In this document: piece by piece, positions 1-6,217 of the stretch
Layout: each line of letters begins with the position of its first letter
Position numbering within the stretch: position 1 is the first letter of the stretch
Assembly (NCBI GenBank): GCA_946529195.1
Contig: CAMMZE010000069.1
Location: 1-6,217 of the forward strand
DNA length: 6,217 nucleotides
Direction: 5' to 3'
Source: an uncultured Lachnospiraceae bacterium
GTDB taxonomy: Bacteria; Bacillota_A; Clostridia; Lachnospirales; Lachnospiraceae
Position numbers and translations under genes: made by a program
The notes under the pieces: model-generated
What the model was told of the DNA's origin: nothing
What the model saw: only the letters and a program-made list of their open reading frames with translations
The model's database searches: none

Positions 1-322
1 CGGTGACGGCATCAACGATTCTCCGGCCCTGTCTGCGGCAGACGCCGGCATAGCCATCAGCGACGGTGCGGAAATCGCCCGGGAGATCGCAGATATCATT
101 ATCATGGCAGACGACCTGAACTGCCTGGTAACGCTCAAGAAAATCAGCAATCTGCAGATGAAGAGGATCTACCGCAACTACAGATTGATCATGGGATTTA
201 ATTCCATGCTCATCCTGCTTGGCGTGCTCGGTCTTCTGCAGCCGGCGACATCATCCCTTTTGCATAATACTTCAACCATCGCAATCGGCCTTCACAGCCT
301 GCGCAATCTGCTGGGCGACTAG
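1..322 (+). CDS. P1B-type heavy-metal-translocating P-type ATPase, C-terminal part (5' end outside window)
   Basis: The reading frame is already open at base 2 and ends at the TAG at 320-322, giving 106 visible residues. They begin inside the P-domain hinge motif GDGINDSPAL, whose two Asp residues coordinate Mg2+ near the phosphorylated Asp in P-type ATPases. After it come AGIAISDGAEIAREIADIII and a linker to the last two membrane helices. The first is about residues 67-84 (MGFNSMLILLGVLGLLQP) and the second about 88-104, carrying HNTSTIAIGLHSLRNLL. The short tail after the final helix and the order P-domain then only two helices fit the P1B (metal ion) class rather than Ca2+ or K+ pumps. The enzyme would export a transition metal across the cytoplasmic membrane using ATP. 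Metal specificity cannot be read here because the TM6 CPx motif and any N-terminal metal-binding domain lie upstream. HNTST is not the usual Cu+ (MxxSS) or Zn2+ (DxG) signature of the last helix. Confidence 0.93.
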   Translation, partial: GDGINDSPALSAADAGIAISDGAEIAREIADIIIMADDLNCLVTLKKISNLQMKRIYRNYRLIMGFNSMLILLGVLGLLQPATSSLLHNTSTIAIGLHSLRNLLGD

Positions 323-330
323 GAGAAAAA

Positions 331-392
331 GGAGACAGGGGACGGTTCTGTGTCTCCCCTTCGAAGGGGACACAGAACCGTCCCCTGTCTCC
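331..392. repeat. REPIN-like double palindrome (two inverted REP-type hairpins)
   Basis: The 62-base element is nearly perfectly self-complementary. Bases 331-352 pair without mismatch with 371-392, a TC bulge sits at 353-354, and 355-370 (TCCCCTTCGAAGGGGA) is itself a perfect palindrome. Each half can also fold alone: GGAGACA (331-337) pairs with TGTCTCC (351-357) around a 13-base loop, and GGGGACA (366-372) pairs with TGTCTCC (386-392), with one G-T wobble, around another 13-base loop. Two such units in inverted orientation with an 8-base spacer is the architecture of REPIN/BIME elements mobilised by RAYT (TnpA-REP) transposases. The core GGGACGGTTCTGTGTC resembles dispersed repeats I recall from many bacterial genomes. 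No transposase is present here. The element starts 8 bases after the ATPase stop, so in RNA it would form a very stable 3' hairpin, but it has no T tract and is not a standard terminator. Confidence 0.8.
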
Positions 393-457
393 TGCCATTT
401 TCAGCATATTACTGAAAAACTTCTCTTTTGCCATTTCTGAAATCCCGATTTTGTACA

Positions 458-486
458 TTGCAGGCATAGGTAATCTATGTTACGAT
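458..486 (+). promoter_or_regulatory. Candidate sigma-A promoter for the MATE gene
   Basis: TTGCAG (458-463) is followed by a 17-base spacer and TACGAT (481-486). The -10 is preceded by TGT at 478-480, which makes an extended -10 (TGnTACGAT). The -35 matches consensus in only 3 of 6 positions and the -10 in 4 of 6. An alternative pairing, TTGTAC (451-456) with TATGTT (476-481), has a 19-base spacer. Position just downstream of the repeat and about 36 bases before the start codon is sensible, but the motifs are weak. Confidence 0.35.
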
Positions 487-522
487 TTACCCGTTATGCA
501 TGTACAAAGGAGGAAGGATCAG

Positions 523-1902
523 ATGGAAAGATCCGTAGATTTTTTAAGCGGGAAGATCATGCGCACCTTGTTTGCGCTGGCCATTCCTATTATGCTGACC
601 TCTTTTGTGCAGACGGCCTACAGCCTGATCGACATGGTCTGGATCGGCAGGGTTGGCAGTGCGGCTGTTGCAGGCGTTGGGGTCTCCGGCATGTTTGTCT
701 GGTTTTCCAATGGCCTTTCCCTCATGTCCCGCATCGGCGGACAGGTCAAGATCGGTCACAGCCTGGGCGCGGGAGATAAACGGGAAGCCAAAGAGTATCT
801 GGGAAGCATGCTGCAGCTCAGTTTCTTTCTGGCTCTTTTCTACGGGATTGCCGTGAATCTTGCGGCAGGCCATCTGGTGGGATTTTTCCATCTGTCAGGG
901 GAAGAGGCAGTCAGAAGTGCCCTGATCTACCTGCGCATTACCTGCGGCATGGTCATTTTTCCATTTCTCAACCAGGCCTTTACCTGCACTTATAATGTCT
1001 GCGGAGACAGCAGGACGCCCTTCTATATTAATACCGCAGGTCTCCTGATCAATCTGGCGGCGGACCCTCTCCTGATCTTCGGTCTGGGACCGGTTCCGGG
1101 GCTGGGGGCAGCCGGTGCGGCACTGGCCACTGTGGTTTCGCAGATTCTGGTCTTCCTGATCTTTCTGAGCAGGATCGTCGGGAAAAATGAGATCTTTCAG
1201 GGTCTGGATCTGCTTCGGAGAAGGCCTGCATCTTATTATCGTCAGATCATCGGGATCGGATTTCCGGCGGCGCTGCAGGATATGCTCTTTTCGGTCTGCT
1301 CTATGATCATAGCCCGTTTTGTGGCTGCATACGGAGACGGACCGGTAGCCGCCCAGAAGATCGGCACCCAGATCGAGTCCATCTCCTGGATGGCGGCAGA
1401 TGGCTTTATGGCAGCTATCAATGCCTTTATCTCCCAGAACTACGGGGCAGGTAAGGCAGACAGAATCAGGGGAGGATACCGGAGCATCATGCTCATCGTT
1501 CTGGTTTGGGGAACAGCCTGCACCCTGCTCCTGGTATTATTGCCCGGACCGGTCTTTCGCCTGTTCCTGAATGATCCGGACGTGATTCCGGTCGGCGTAC
1601 AGTATCTTTCCATTATCGGTTTATCTCAGCTTTTTATGTGCGCTGAGATCACCACCTCCGGTGCTTTTGCAGGATTGGGGAGGACTTTGCCCCCGTCCGT
1701 GGTGAGCATTTTCTTTACCTTTATGAGAGTTCCGGTCATCCTGATCCTGCAGAGTGCATCCTTCGGACTGGATGCCATCTGGTGGACCATTTCCGTTTCC
1801 AGCATGTGCAAGGGGACTGTCCTGGTGACCTGGTATCTTCTGTATCAGAGAAAAATCTGCAGCAGAGGGATGAAAAGAAAAACAAAAGAGTTCTTGCGGT
1901 AA
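523..1902 (+). CDS. MATE-family multidrug/metabolite efflux transporter
   Basis: The product is 459 residues, the usual size for a MATE antiporter, which uses a Na+ or H+ gradient to expel cationic or amphipathic compounds from the cytoplasm. It is rich in hydrophobic stretches consistent with 12 membrane helices in two homologous halves. Helix 1 (about 15-37) holds the family pattern P22, Q30, Y33, D37 followed by WIGRVG. The two halves carry matching cytoplasmic loops: SLGAGDKREAKEYLGS (80-95) in the first and NYGAGKADRIRGGYRS (306-321) in the second. The tail after the last helix is basic (KRKTKEF). The start is the ATG at 523 because AAAGGAGG (506-513) lies 9 bases before it; the frame stays open upstream to a TTG at 451, but that extension has no ribosome site and would not fit the membrane topology. 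Substrate is unknown. It is followed after 60 bases by hisS in the same direction. Confidence 0.93.
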   Translation: MERSVDFLSGKIMRTLFALAIPIMLTSFVQTAYSLIDMVWIGRVGSAAVAGVGVSGMFVWFSNGLSLMSRIGGQVKIGHSLGAGDKREAKEYLGSMLQLSFFLALFYGIAVNLAAGHLVGFFHLSGEEAVRSALIYLRITCGMVIFPFLNQAFTCTYNVCGDSRTPFYINTAGLLINLAADPLLIFGLGPVPGLGAAGAALATVVSQILVFLIFLSRIVGKNEIFQGLDLLRRRPASYYRQIIGIGFPAALQDMLFSVCSMIIARFVAAYGDGPVAAQKIGTQIESISWMAADGFMAAINAFISQNYGAGKADRIRGGYRSIMLIVLVWGTACTLLLVLLPGPVFRLFLNDPDVIPVGVQYLSIIGLSQLFMCAEITTSGAFAGLGRTLPPSVVSIFFTFMRVPVILILQSASFGLDAIWWTISVSSMCKGTVLVTWYLLYQRKICSRGMKRKTKEFLR

Positions 1903-1922
1903 CGATGATAATACGTTAGAAT
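1894..1922 (+). promoter_or_regulatory. Possible internal promoter ahead of hisS
   Basis: TTGCGG (1894-1899, the last codons of the MATE gene) and TAGAAT (1917-1922, 5 of 6 matches to TATAAT) are separated by exactly 17 bases. Transcription would begin near 1929, leaving a leader of about 35 bases before hisS. The region is AT-rich compared with the flanking genes. It would let hisS-glyA be expressed independently of the transporter. The -35 matches only at TTG, so the call is tentative. Confidence 0.35.
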
Positions 1923-1962
1923 GATAAACAACTGAAGTAAAATGAGGCAGGAGTAGAAGAAA

Positions 1963-3228
1963 ATGAAATTTGTCAAAACGCCTGTAAAAGGCATGTGCGA
2001 CATGCTGCCGTCGGACATGAGGCTCAGAGAGCATATTCTCAGCCTGATCAAAACGACGTATGCGTCTTATGGATTTATGGAGATTGAGACGCCTGTCATG
2101 GAGCATATCGAGAATCTTACGTCCAAGCAGGGCGGAGATAATGAAAAACTGATCTTTAAGGTAATGAAGAGAGGGGCGGAGCTCCGCAGGGCCATCGATG
2201 CCGGCAAGGAAGAGTTTGCAGACAACGGTCTCAGATATGATCTGACTGTCCCGCTGGCTCGTTACTACGCCAATAATAAAGAAAAACTGCCGGTGCCTTT
2301 TAAGGCCCTGCAGATTGGAAATGTCTGGAGAGCGGACAACCCGCAGAAAGGGCGTTTCCGCCAGTTCATGCAGTGTGATATCGACATCCTGGGAGATGAC
2401 ACCAATCTGGCAGAGATCGAGCTGGTTTCTGCGACTTCGGATATGCTCTCCAGAATCTTCGCAGAGATCGGGATCACGGATTTTACCATTCATATCAATG
2501 ACCGTCAGATCCTGAAAGGAGCAGCACTGAAGGCAGGGTTTACCGAAGAGGATATCCCCGCGGTTCTGATTTCCCTGGATAAATTTGACAAGATCGGCCT
2601 GGACGGCATTCGCAAAGACCTGATTGAAAACGGATTTGCGGAAGAAGCAGTAGATAACTATCTGAGCATCTATGCAGATCTGGGACAAGAAATGGACTGC
2701 CGCGCTTTCTGTGCACAAATCGGAGAGGAGTACCTCCCCGAAACAGTGGTACAGGGACTGGAAGAAATCATGGCAGGTGCCAGAGCGATGATCTCCGAGC
2801 ATGTAAAGCTGGTATTTGATCCCACCCTGGTACGCGGGATGGGCTACTATACCGGCACCATCTTTGAGGCAGGCATCGACGGCTATTCATTCTCAATCGC
2901 CGGCGGCGGCCGCTATGACAAGATGATTGGCAGATTCTGCGGACAGGACGTGAGTGCCTGCGGTTTCTCCATCGGATTTGAGAGGATCATTACCATCCTC
3001 AAGGATCATCTGGAGAACGGCACACCTGTTGCTGAGAATTCTGTAGCAATATTAATCGACAAAAATGCGCCGATGGACAAAAAACTCGAGACATTTGCAA
3101 GAGCGCGCCAGCTGCGTGAAGCAGGCGGTCATGTGACCATTCTGCCTATGCGCAAAAACATGAAACAGCAGATTGCAAAACTCGAAGAGGAAGGGTATCA
3201 CAGCTTCGAGAAAGTATATAAGGACTAA
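1963..3228 (+). CDS. hisS: Histidine--tRNA ligase (histidyl-tRNA synthetase)
   Basis: This 421-residue class II aminoacyl-tRNA synthetase attaches histidine to tRNA-His in the cytoplasm. Motif 1 is around [11 protein letters not shown] (about 38-48). Motif 2 is [20 protein letters not shown] (about 120-139), with R123 for ATP contact. The HisRS-specific signatures are [14 protein letters not shown] (289-302, R291 being the expected catalytic Arg) and [11 protein letters not shown] (311-321). Motif 3 is GFSIGFERI (334-342, R341). Keeping these residues argues for a real synthetase and not the HisZ paralogue. The C-terminal anticodon-binding domain starts near residue 360 and has only about 62 residues, against roughly 90-100 normally; it has the SVAILID strand and the [16 protein letters not shown] helix-strand, then stops soon after the next helix. 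The ATG at 1963 follows AGGAG (1949-1953) by 9 bases. glyA follows after 37 bases. The 60-base upstream gap is too short for a T-box leader. Confidence 0.94.
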   Translation: MKFVKTPVKGMCDMLPSDMRLREHILSLIKTTYASYGFMEIETPVMEHIENLTSKQGGDNEKLIFKVMKRGAELRRAIDAGKEEFADNGLRYDLTVPLARYYANNKEKLPVPFKALQIGNVWRADNPQKGRFRQFMQCDIDILGDDTNLAEIELVSATSDMLSRIFAEIGITDFTIHINDRQILKGAALKAGFTEEDIPAVLISLDKFDKIGLDGIRKDLIENGFAEEAVDNYLSIYADLGQEMDCRAFCAQIGEEYLPETVVQGLEEIMAGARAMISEHVKLVFDPTLVRGMGYYTGTIFEAGIDGYSFSIAGGGRYDKMIGRFCGQDVSACGFSIGFERIITILKDHLENGTPVAENSVAILIDKNAPMDKKLETFARARQLREAGGHVTILPMRKNMKQQIAKLEEEGYHSFEKVYKD

Positions 3229-3265
3229 GTCCTTTCAGGATTACACACAAGGGGAGGAAACAAAA

Positions 3266-4504
3266 ATGTTTTCATTTGATGAGGTTCTGGCCGCGGATCC
3301 GCAGGTCGCAGAGGCCATTCAACTGGAAGTCGGCAGACAGAACTCCAATATCGAGCTGATCGCTTCCGAGAATTTTGTAAGCAAGGCGGTTATGGCCGCT
3401 ATGGGCAGCCCGCTGACCAACAAATACGCAGAGGGTTATCCGGGAAAGAGATACTATGGCGGATGCCAGTATGTGGATATCGTAGAAGATCTGGCGCGCG
3501 ACCGCGCAAAGGAACTCTTCGGAGCAGCTTATGCCAATGTGCAGCCCCATTCCGGCGCACAGGCCAACATGGCAGTATTCCAGGCATTTCTGCAGCCCGG
3601 TGACACCTTTATGGGTATGAATCTTGACCACGGCGGACATCTGACGCACGGAAGCCCGGCCAATTATTCCGGTAAAGTGTTCAAATGTGTCCCCTATGGC
3701 GTTAATGATGACGGCTTCATTGATTACGATGAAGTAGAGCGCATCGCCAAAGAGTGCAATCCCAAGCTGATCGTTGCAGGAGCCAGCGCTTACTGCAGAG
3801 AGATCGATTTCAAGCGTTTCCGTCAGATCGCTGACCAGGTCGGCGCTATTCTGATGGTGGACATGGCTCATATCGCAGGTCTTGTAGCAGCAGGACTTCA
3901 TCCGAGCCCCATTCCCTATGCCCATGTAGTGACGACCACCACCCACAAGACCCTGCGCGGTCCCAGAGGCGGTCTGATCCTGGCAGGCACCAATGATTAC
4001 GATAAGAAGCTCAACTCCGCGATCTTCCCCGGCACACAGGGCGGTCCCCTCATGCACGTGATCGCCGGCAAGGCAGTTGCATTTAAGGAGGCACTCAGCG
4101 ATGATTTCAAGCTCTATCAGCAGCACATCATCGACAATGCCCAGGCACTGTGCAAAGGCCTGATGAGCAGAGGAATCGACATCGTATCCCGCGGCACAGA
4201 CAACCATCTGATGCTGGTTGACCTGCGCGCCCTCGGCCTGACCGGCAAGGCGGCAGAGAAGATGCTGGATGAAGTACACATTACCTGCAATAAAAACACC
4301 ATTCCCAACGATCCTCAGTCACCCTTCGTAACAAGCGGACTGCGCCTCGGCACACCCGCCGCAACAACAAGAGGATTCGACACTGCGGATATGGACCAGA
4401 TTGCAGAAGCAATCGCCCTGGTACTCAAGGACTTCGAGGCCAACAAGGAAGAAGCTGCCAAAATCGTAGCCACCCTCACAGCCAAGTATCCCCTGTACAA
4501 ATAA
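3266..4504 (+). CDS. glyA: Serine hydroxymethyltransferase
   Basis: This 412-residue PLP enzyme converts serine and tetrahydrofolate into glycine and 5,10-methylene-tetrahydrofolate, the main cellular source of one-carbon units for purine, thymidylate and methionine synthesis. Visible family motifs in order are [11 protein letters not shown] near the N-terminus, [41 protein letters not shown] with H125 in the position that stacks on [13 protein letters not shown] with D199 contacting the pyridine nitrogen, and [14 protein letters not shown] with K228 as the Schiff-base lysine. GLRLGTPA with R360 matches the substrate-carboxylate Arg. Length is normal for bacterial GlyA and nothing is missing. 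The ATG at 3266 is chosen because GGGGAGG (3251-3257) lies 8 bases upstream and MFSFDEV is a plausible N-terminus; the frame is open back to 3173, but that part overlaps hisS and resembles no SHMT. It is probably co-transcribed with hisS, and a strong terminator follows. Confidence 0.98.
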   Translation: MFSFDEVLAADPQVAEAIQLEVGRQNSNIELIASENFVSKAVMAAMGSPLTNKYAEGYPGKRYYGGCQYVDIVEDLARDRAKELFGAAYANVQPHSGAQANMAVFQAFLQPGDTFMGMNLDHGGHLTHGSPANYSGKVFKCVPYGVNDDGFIDYDEVERIAKECNPKLIVAGASAYCREIDFKRFRQIADQVGAILMVDMAHIAGLVAAGLHPSPIPYAHVVTTTTHKTLRGPRGGLILAGTNDYDKKLNSAIFPGTQGGPLMHVIAGKAVAFKEALSDDFKLYQQHIIDNAQALCKGLMSRGIDIVSRGTDNHLMLVDLRALGLTGKAAEKMLDEVHITCNKNTIPNDPQSPFVTSGLRLGTPAATTRGFDTADMDQIAEAIALVLKDFEANKEEAAKIVATLTAKYPLYK

Positions 4505-4523
4505 GCAAAAACAAAACAACCAT

Positions 4524-4555
4524 AAAAGAGACGGCCTCCGCGCCGTCTCTTTTTT
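4524..4555 (+). terminator. Rho-independent terminator after glyA
   Basis: GAGACGGC (4528-4535) and GCCGTCTC (4542-4549) form a perfect 8-bp GC-rich stem with a 6-base loop. AAAA before the stem can pair with the first Ts of the TTTTTT tract that follows (4550-4555). It lies 19 bases after the glyA stop and would end the MATE-hisS-glyA transcript. The reverse strand has only a four-T run after the stem, so any activity in that direction would be weaker. Confidence 0.93.
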
Positions 4556-4671
4556 ATACATCTGCAAAAGGCGGCGAAGCGATGACGAGGAGGCAAGTCC
4601 TGTACCCGGGCAGTTTACTGCTGGCAAGCGTCACTCATATGATAAGCAAAGCCGCGGGCGAGCCTGTATAT
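4556..4671. other. Unassigned intergenic stretch between glyA terminator and topB promoter
   Basis: About 115 bases with GC content like the coding regions. A short hairpin GCAG-TTTA-CTGC lies within 4609-4621, and TGACG (4583-4587) could pair with CGTCA (4629-4633) around it. I recognise no tRNA, riboswitch or other RNA family. One frame gives a 32-codon ORF (4582-4680) starting ATG ACG AGG, but it has no ribosome-binding site. It may be decayed sequence or an unrecognised structured RNA; nothing here decides between them. Confidence 0.4.
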
Positions 4672-4676
4672 TTGAA

Positions 4677-4706
4677 TTGATTCCATCGGACCGTCTATGC
4701 TATAAT
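4677..4706 (+). promoter_or_regulatory. Strong sigma-A promoter for topB
   Basis: TTGATT (4677-4682) is followed by an 18-base spacer and a perfect TATAAT (4701-4706). TGC just before the -10 (4698-4700) makes it an extended -10 promoter. Transcription would start near 4712-4714, giving a leader of about 60 bases. It lies downstream of the glyA terminator, so topB starts its own transcription unit. Confidence 0.85.
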
Positions 4707-4718
4707 GTTTGAATAAAT

Positions 4719-4740
4719 GATACGATGCACTAAGTATCGT
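4719..4740. promoter_or_regulatory. Small dyad in the topB leader, possible operator
   Basis: Two overlapping inverted repeats are present: GATAC (4719-4723) with GTATC (4734-4738), and ACGAT (4722-4726) with ATCGT (4736-4740). They sit just after the expected transcription start, where a repressor could bind, or they could form a weak 5-bp hairpin in the leader. With arms of 5 bases, chance is a real explanation. Confidence 0.2.
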
Positions 4741-4746
4741 CTGTTT

Positions 4747-4775
4747 AAAGGAGGGTGATGGCTGAGCTGATATGA
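4747..4775 (+). promoter_or_regulatory. Shine-Dalgarno plus 5-codon mini-ORF overlapping the topB start
   Basis: AAAGGAGG (4747-4754) is a near-perfect Shine-Dalgarno, but it lies 17 bases before the topB ATG at 4772, well beyond the usual 5-10. An ATG at 4758 (3 bases after GGAGG) opens the frame M-A-E-L-I and stops with the TGA at 4773-4775. That stop overlaps the topB ATG in an ATGA arrangement typical of translational coupling. An in-frame TGA at 4763-4765 prevents topB from starting further upstream. Whether the mini-ORF is translated is unknown; its own spacing is shorter than ideal. Confidence 0.35.
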
Positions 4776-6217
4776 AGAATCTTTTTATTGCCGAGAAACC
4801 CAGTGTTGCAAGAGAATTCGCGCGGGTACTGCATGTGACAGGCAGGGGAACCGACGGATACATGGAGTCAGAGGATACCATCGTTACCTGGTGCGTGGGG
4901 CATCTGGTAAGTATGAGTTATCCGGAGGCTTATGATCCCAAACTGAAAAAATGGTCATTTGATACCATTCCCTTTCTGCCGGAAGAGTTCCGCTACGAAG
5001 TCATTAAGGATGTAAAAAAGCAATTTACGATTGTTTCAGGACTCCTGAACCGGGAGGATGTCGGGTGTATCTATGTGTGCACGGACTCCGGACGTGAGGG
5101 AGAATATATATACAGGCTGGTCGACCAGATGGCCGGTGTCAGCGAAGATAAAGAAAAAAGAAGAGTGTGGATCGATTCCCAGACTGAGGAGGAGATCCAG
5201 AGGGGAATCCGGGAGGCAAAGCCGCTGGCAGAGTATGATAATCTGGCGGCATCAGCTTATCTCAGGGCCAAGGTCGATTACCTGATGGGAATCAATTTCT
5301 CACGTGCCCTGAGCCTGCGCTATGGCAATCAGCTTGCCGCAGGCCTGAAGATGCGCTTTGCATCTGTCTCTGTAGGCAGAGTCATGACCTGCGTTCTGGG
5401 CATGGTCGTGCGCAGGGAGCGGGAGATCCGGGATTTTGTCAAAACCCCTTTTTACAGGGTCATCTCCCTGCTTGATATTGATGGCAGAGAGACCCCGGCA
5501 GAGTGGAAGGTAACAGAAGGATCGGTTGCCTTTGGCAAGCCCATTCTTTATAAGGATAACGGTTTTAAGAAAAAAGAAGATGCCCAGAAACTGATCGATT
5601 ACCTGCAGGCAGTCCAGCCTGTGGAAGCCGTGATCGAGAGTGTTTCCAGGAAGACAGAGAAAAAGAATCCGCCCCTGCTCTACAATCTGGCTGAGCTGCA
5701 GAATGACTGTTCCAGGCTTTTTAAGATCAGTCCGGATGAGACCCTGAAGAATGTTCAGGAATTGTATGAGAAAAGGATGGTCACCTATCCCAGAACGGAC
5801 GCCCGTGTCCTTTCCAGTGCGGTGGCCAAGGAAATCGGAAAGAATATATCCGGTCTGCAGCAGCTGCCTGCATTCGGCGACTTTGCCAAAGAAGTTCTTT
5901 CGCAGGATGCTTATAAGAAGATCGGGTCTACCAGGTATACCAATGACAAGATGATCACAGACCATTATGCGATCATACCGACCGGCCAGGGGGCAGGATC
6001 CATTGACCGTCTGCCGCCCATCCAGGCCAATATCTACCGGGCCATCGTCAGACGATTTCTGTCGATCTTTTATCCGCCGGCCCAGTACCAGAAAGTTTCC
6101 CTGACGGTAACGATCCGGACGGAGAGTTTTTCTGCCGGCTTTAAAGCGCTGAAAGACCCCGGCTACCTGAAGGTTGCCAGGACAGATATATTCGGGGCAG
6201 GAGGCAGCAGACCTGCC
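4772..6217 (+). CDS. topB: Type IA DNA topoisomerase, TopB/topoisomerase III type (3' end outside window)
   Basis: The frame runs open for 482 codons to the window edge; family members are usually about 650-750 residues, so the C-terminus is missing. These enzymes cut one DNA strand through a 5'-phosphotyrosine and pass another through, relaxing or decatenating DNA. The TOPRIM domain comes first: MKNLFIAEKPSVAR carries the catalytic E8, and CTDSGREGE holds D105, E109 and E111, with G107 where many relatives have a second Asp. FASVSVGRVMTCVLGMVVRRE (about 196-216) matches the conserved SVGRVQTPTL region, and LYNLAELQNDCSRLF precedes the active site. MVTYPRTD (336-343) contains the nucleophilic Y339. 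TDHYAIIPTG (396-405) is the usual TDHHAIIPTG with one His replaced by Tyr. The start at 4772 is fixed by an upstream in-frame stop and the typical N-terminus. Its own promoter lies upstream. A mobile-element-borne copy cannot be excluded, but the chromosomal neighbours argue against it. Confidence 0.93.
   Translation, partial: MKNLFIAEKPSVAREFARVLHVTGRGTDGYMESEDTIVTWCVGHLVSMSYPEAYDPKLKKWSFDTIPFLPEEFRYEVIKDVKKQFTIVSGLLNREDVGCIYVCTDSGREGEYIYRLVDQMAGVSEDKEKRRVWIDSQTEEEIQRGIREAKPLAEYDNLAASAYLRAKVDYLMGINFSRALSLRYGNQLAAGLKMRFASVSVGRVMTCVLGMVVRREREIRDFVKTPFYRVISLLDIDGRETPAEWKVTEGSVAFGKPILYKDNGFKKKEDAQKLIDYLQAVQPVEAVIESVSRKTEKKNPPLLYNLAELQNDCSRLFKISPDETLKNVQELYEKRMVTYPRTDARVLSSAVAKEIGKNISGLQQLPAFGDFAKEVLSQDAYKKIGSTRYTNDKMITDHYAIIPTGQGAGSIDRLPPIQANIYRAIVRRFLSIFYPPAQYQKVSLTVTIRTESFSAGFKALKDPGYLKVARTDIFGAGGSRPA

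Noticed and set aside
398..418. Hairpin TTTTCAG / CTGAAAA as a terminator for the ATPase gene
   Set aside because: The stem is only 7 bp and AT-rich, with no T tract directly after it; a chance inverted repeat is as likely.
451..522. N-terminal extension of the MATE protein from a TTG at 451
   Set aside because: There is no ribosome site before 451, the region overlaps the candidate promoter, and the ATG at 523 has a strong Shine-Dalgarno at good spacing.
1903..1962. T-box leader regulating hisS
   Set aside because: The gap is only 60 bases, with no specifier loop, no T-box sequence and no terminator.
1621..2802. Long reverse-strand open frame (393 codons) opposite the MATE end and hisS
   Set aside because: It lies mostly antisense to a clearly identified synthetase, its translation resembles no family, and it crosses the gap between two real genes.
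3229..3265. Glycine or tetrahydrofolate riboswitch ahead of glyA
   Set aside because: Only 37 bases separate the genes, too short for either aptamer.
3272..4279. Long reverse-strand open frame (335 codons) opposite glyA
   Set aside because: It is fully antisense to glyA, whose motifs are unmistakable; the low-complexity antisense translation is a codon-bias shadow.
4582..4680. 32-codon ORF in the glyA-topB gap
   Set aside because: It has no Shine-Dalgarno and no recognisable product, and its end overlaps the -35 of the topB promoter.

Overview
The window looks like chromosomal DNA from a Firmicute, most likely a Clostridia member of the Lachnospiraceae type. The reasons are strong purine-rich Shine-Dalgarno sites (AAAGGAGG, GGGGAGG), a roughly balanced GC content, and protein family variants typical of gut clostridia: a P1B ATPase ending in an HNTST segment, a HisRS beginning [12 protein letters not shown], and a topoisomerase with TDSGREGE. 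This placement is inferred from sequence character, not from a search. All genes are on the + strand.

Layout. Bases 1-322 hold the last 106 residues of a metal-transporting P-type ATPase. It is followed 8 bases later by a 62-base, almost perfect palindrome (331-392) built from two inverted hairpin units, which resembles a REPIN-type repeat. A candidate promoter then leads into a complete MATE-family efflux transporter (523-1902). Sixty bases later comes a histidyl-tRNA synthetase (hisS, 1963-3228) with all class II catalytic motifs but a short C-terminal anticodon-binding domain. Thirty-seven bases further is serine hydroxymethyltransferase (glyA, 3266-4504), closed by a clear intrinsic terminator (4524-4555). 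After about 115 unassigned bases there is a strong extended -10 promoter (4677-4706), a small dyad, a Shine-Dalgarno with a 5-codon mini-ORF, and the 5' two thirds of a type IA topoisomerase (topB-like, 4772 to the window end).

How the genes relate. MATE, hisS and glyA are probably at least partly co-transcribed and share the terminator after glyA; a possible internal promoter precedes hisS. hisS charges tRNA-His and glyA makes glycine and one-carbon units, so they are housekeeping genes of protein synthesis and central metabolism. The MATE transporter has no obvious metabolic tie to them. topB is a separate transcription unit. I see no defence system, CRISPR array, prophage or biosynthetic cluster. 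The points worth a second look are the REPIN-like palindrome, the unusual topB translation start, the short-tailed HisRS and the altered TOPRIM acidic motif of the topoisomerase.
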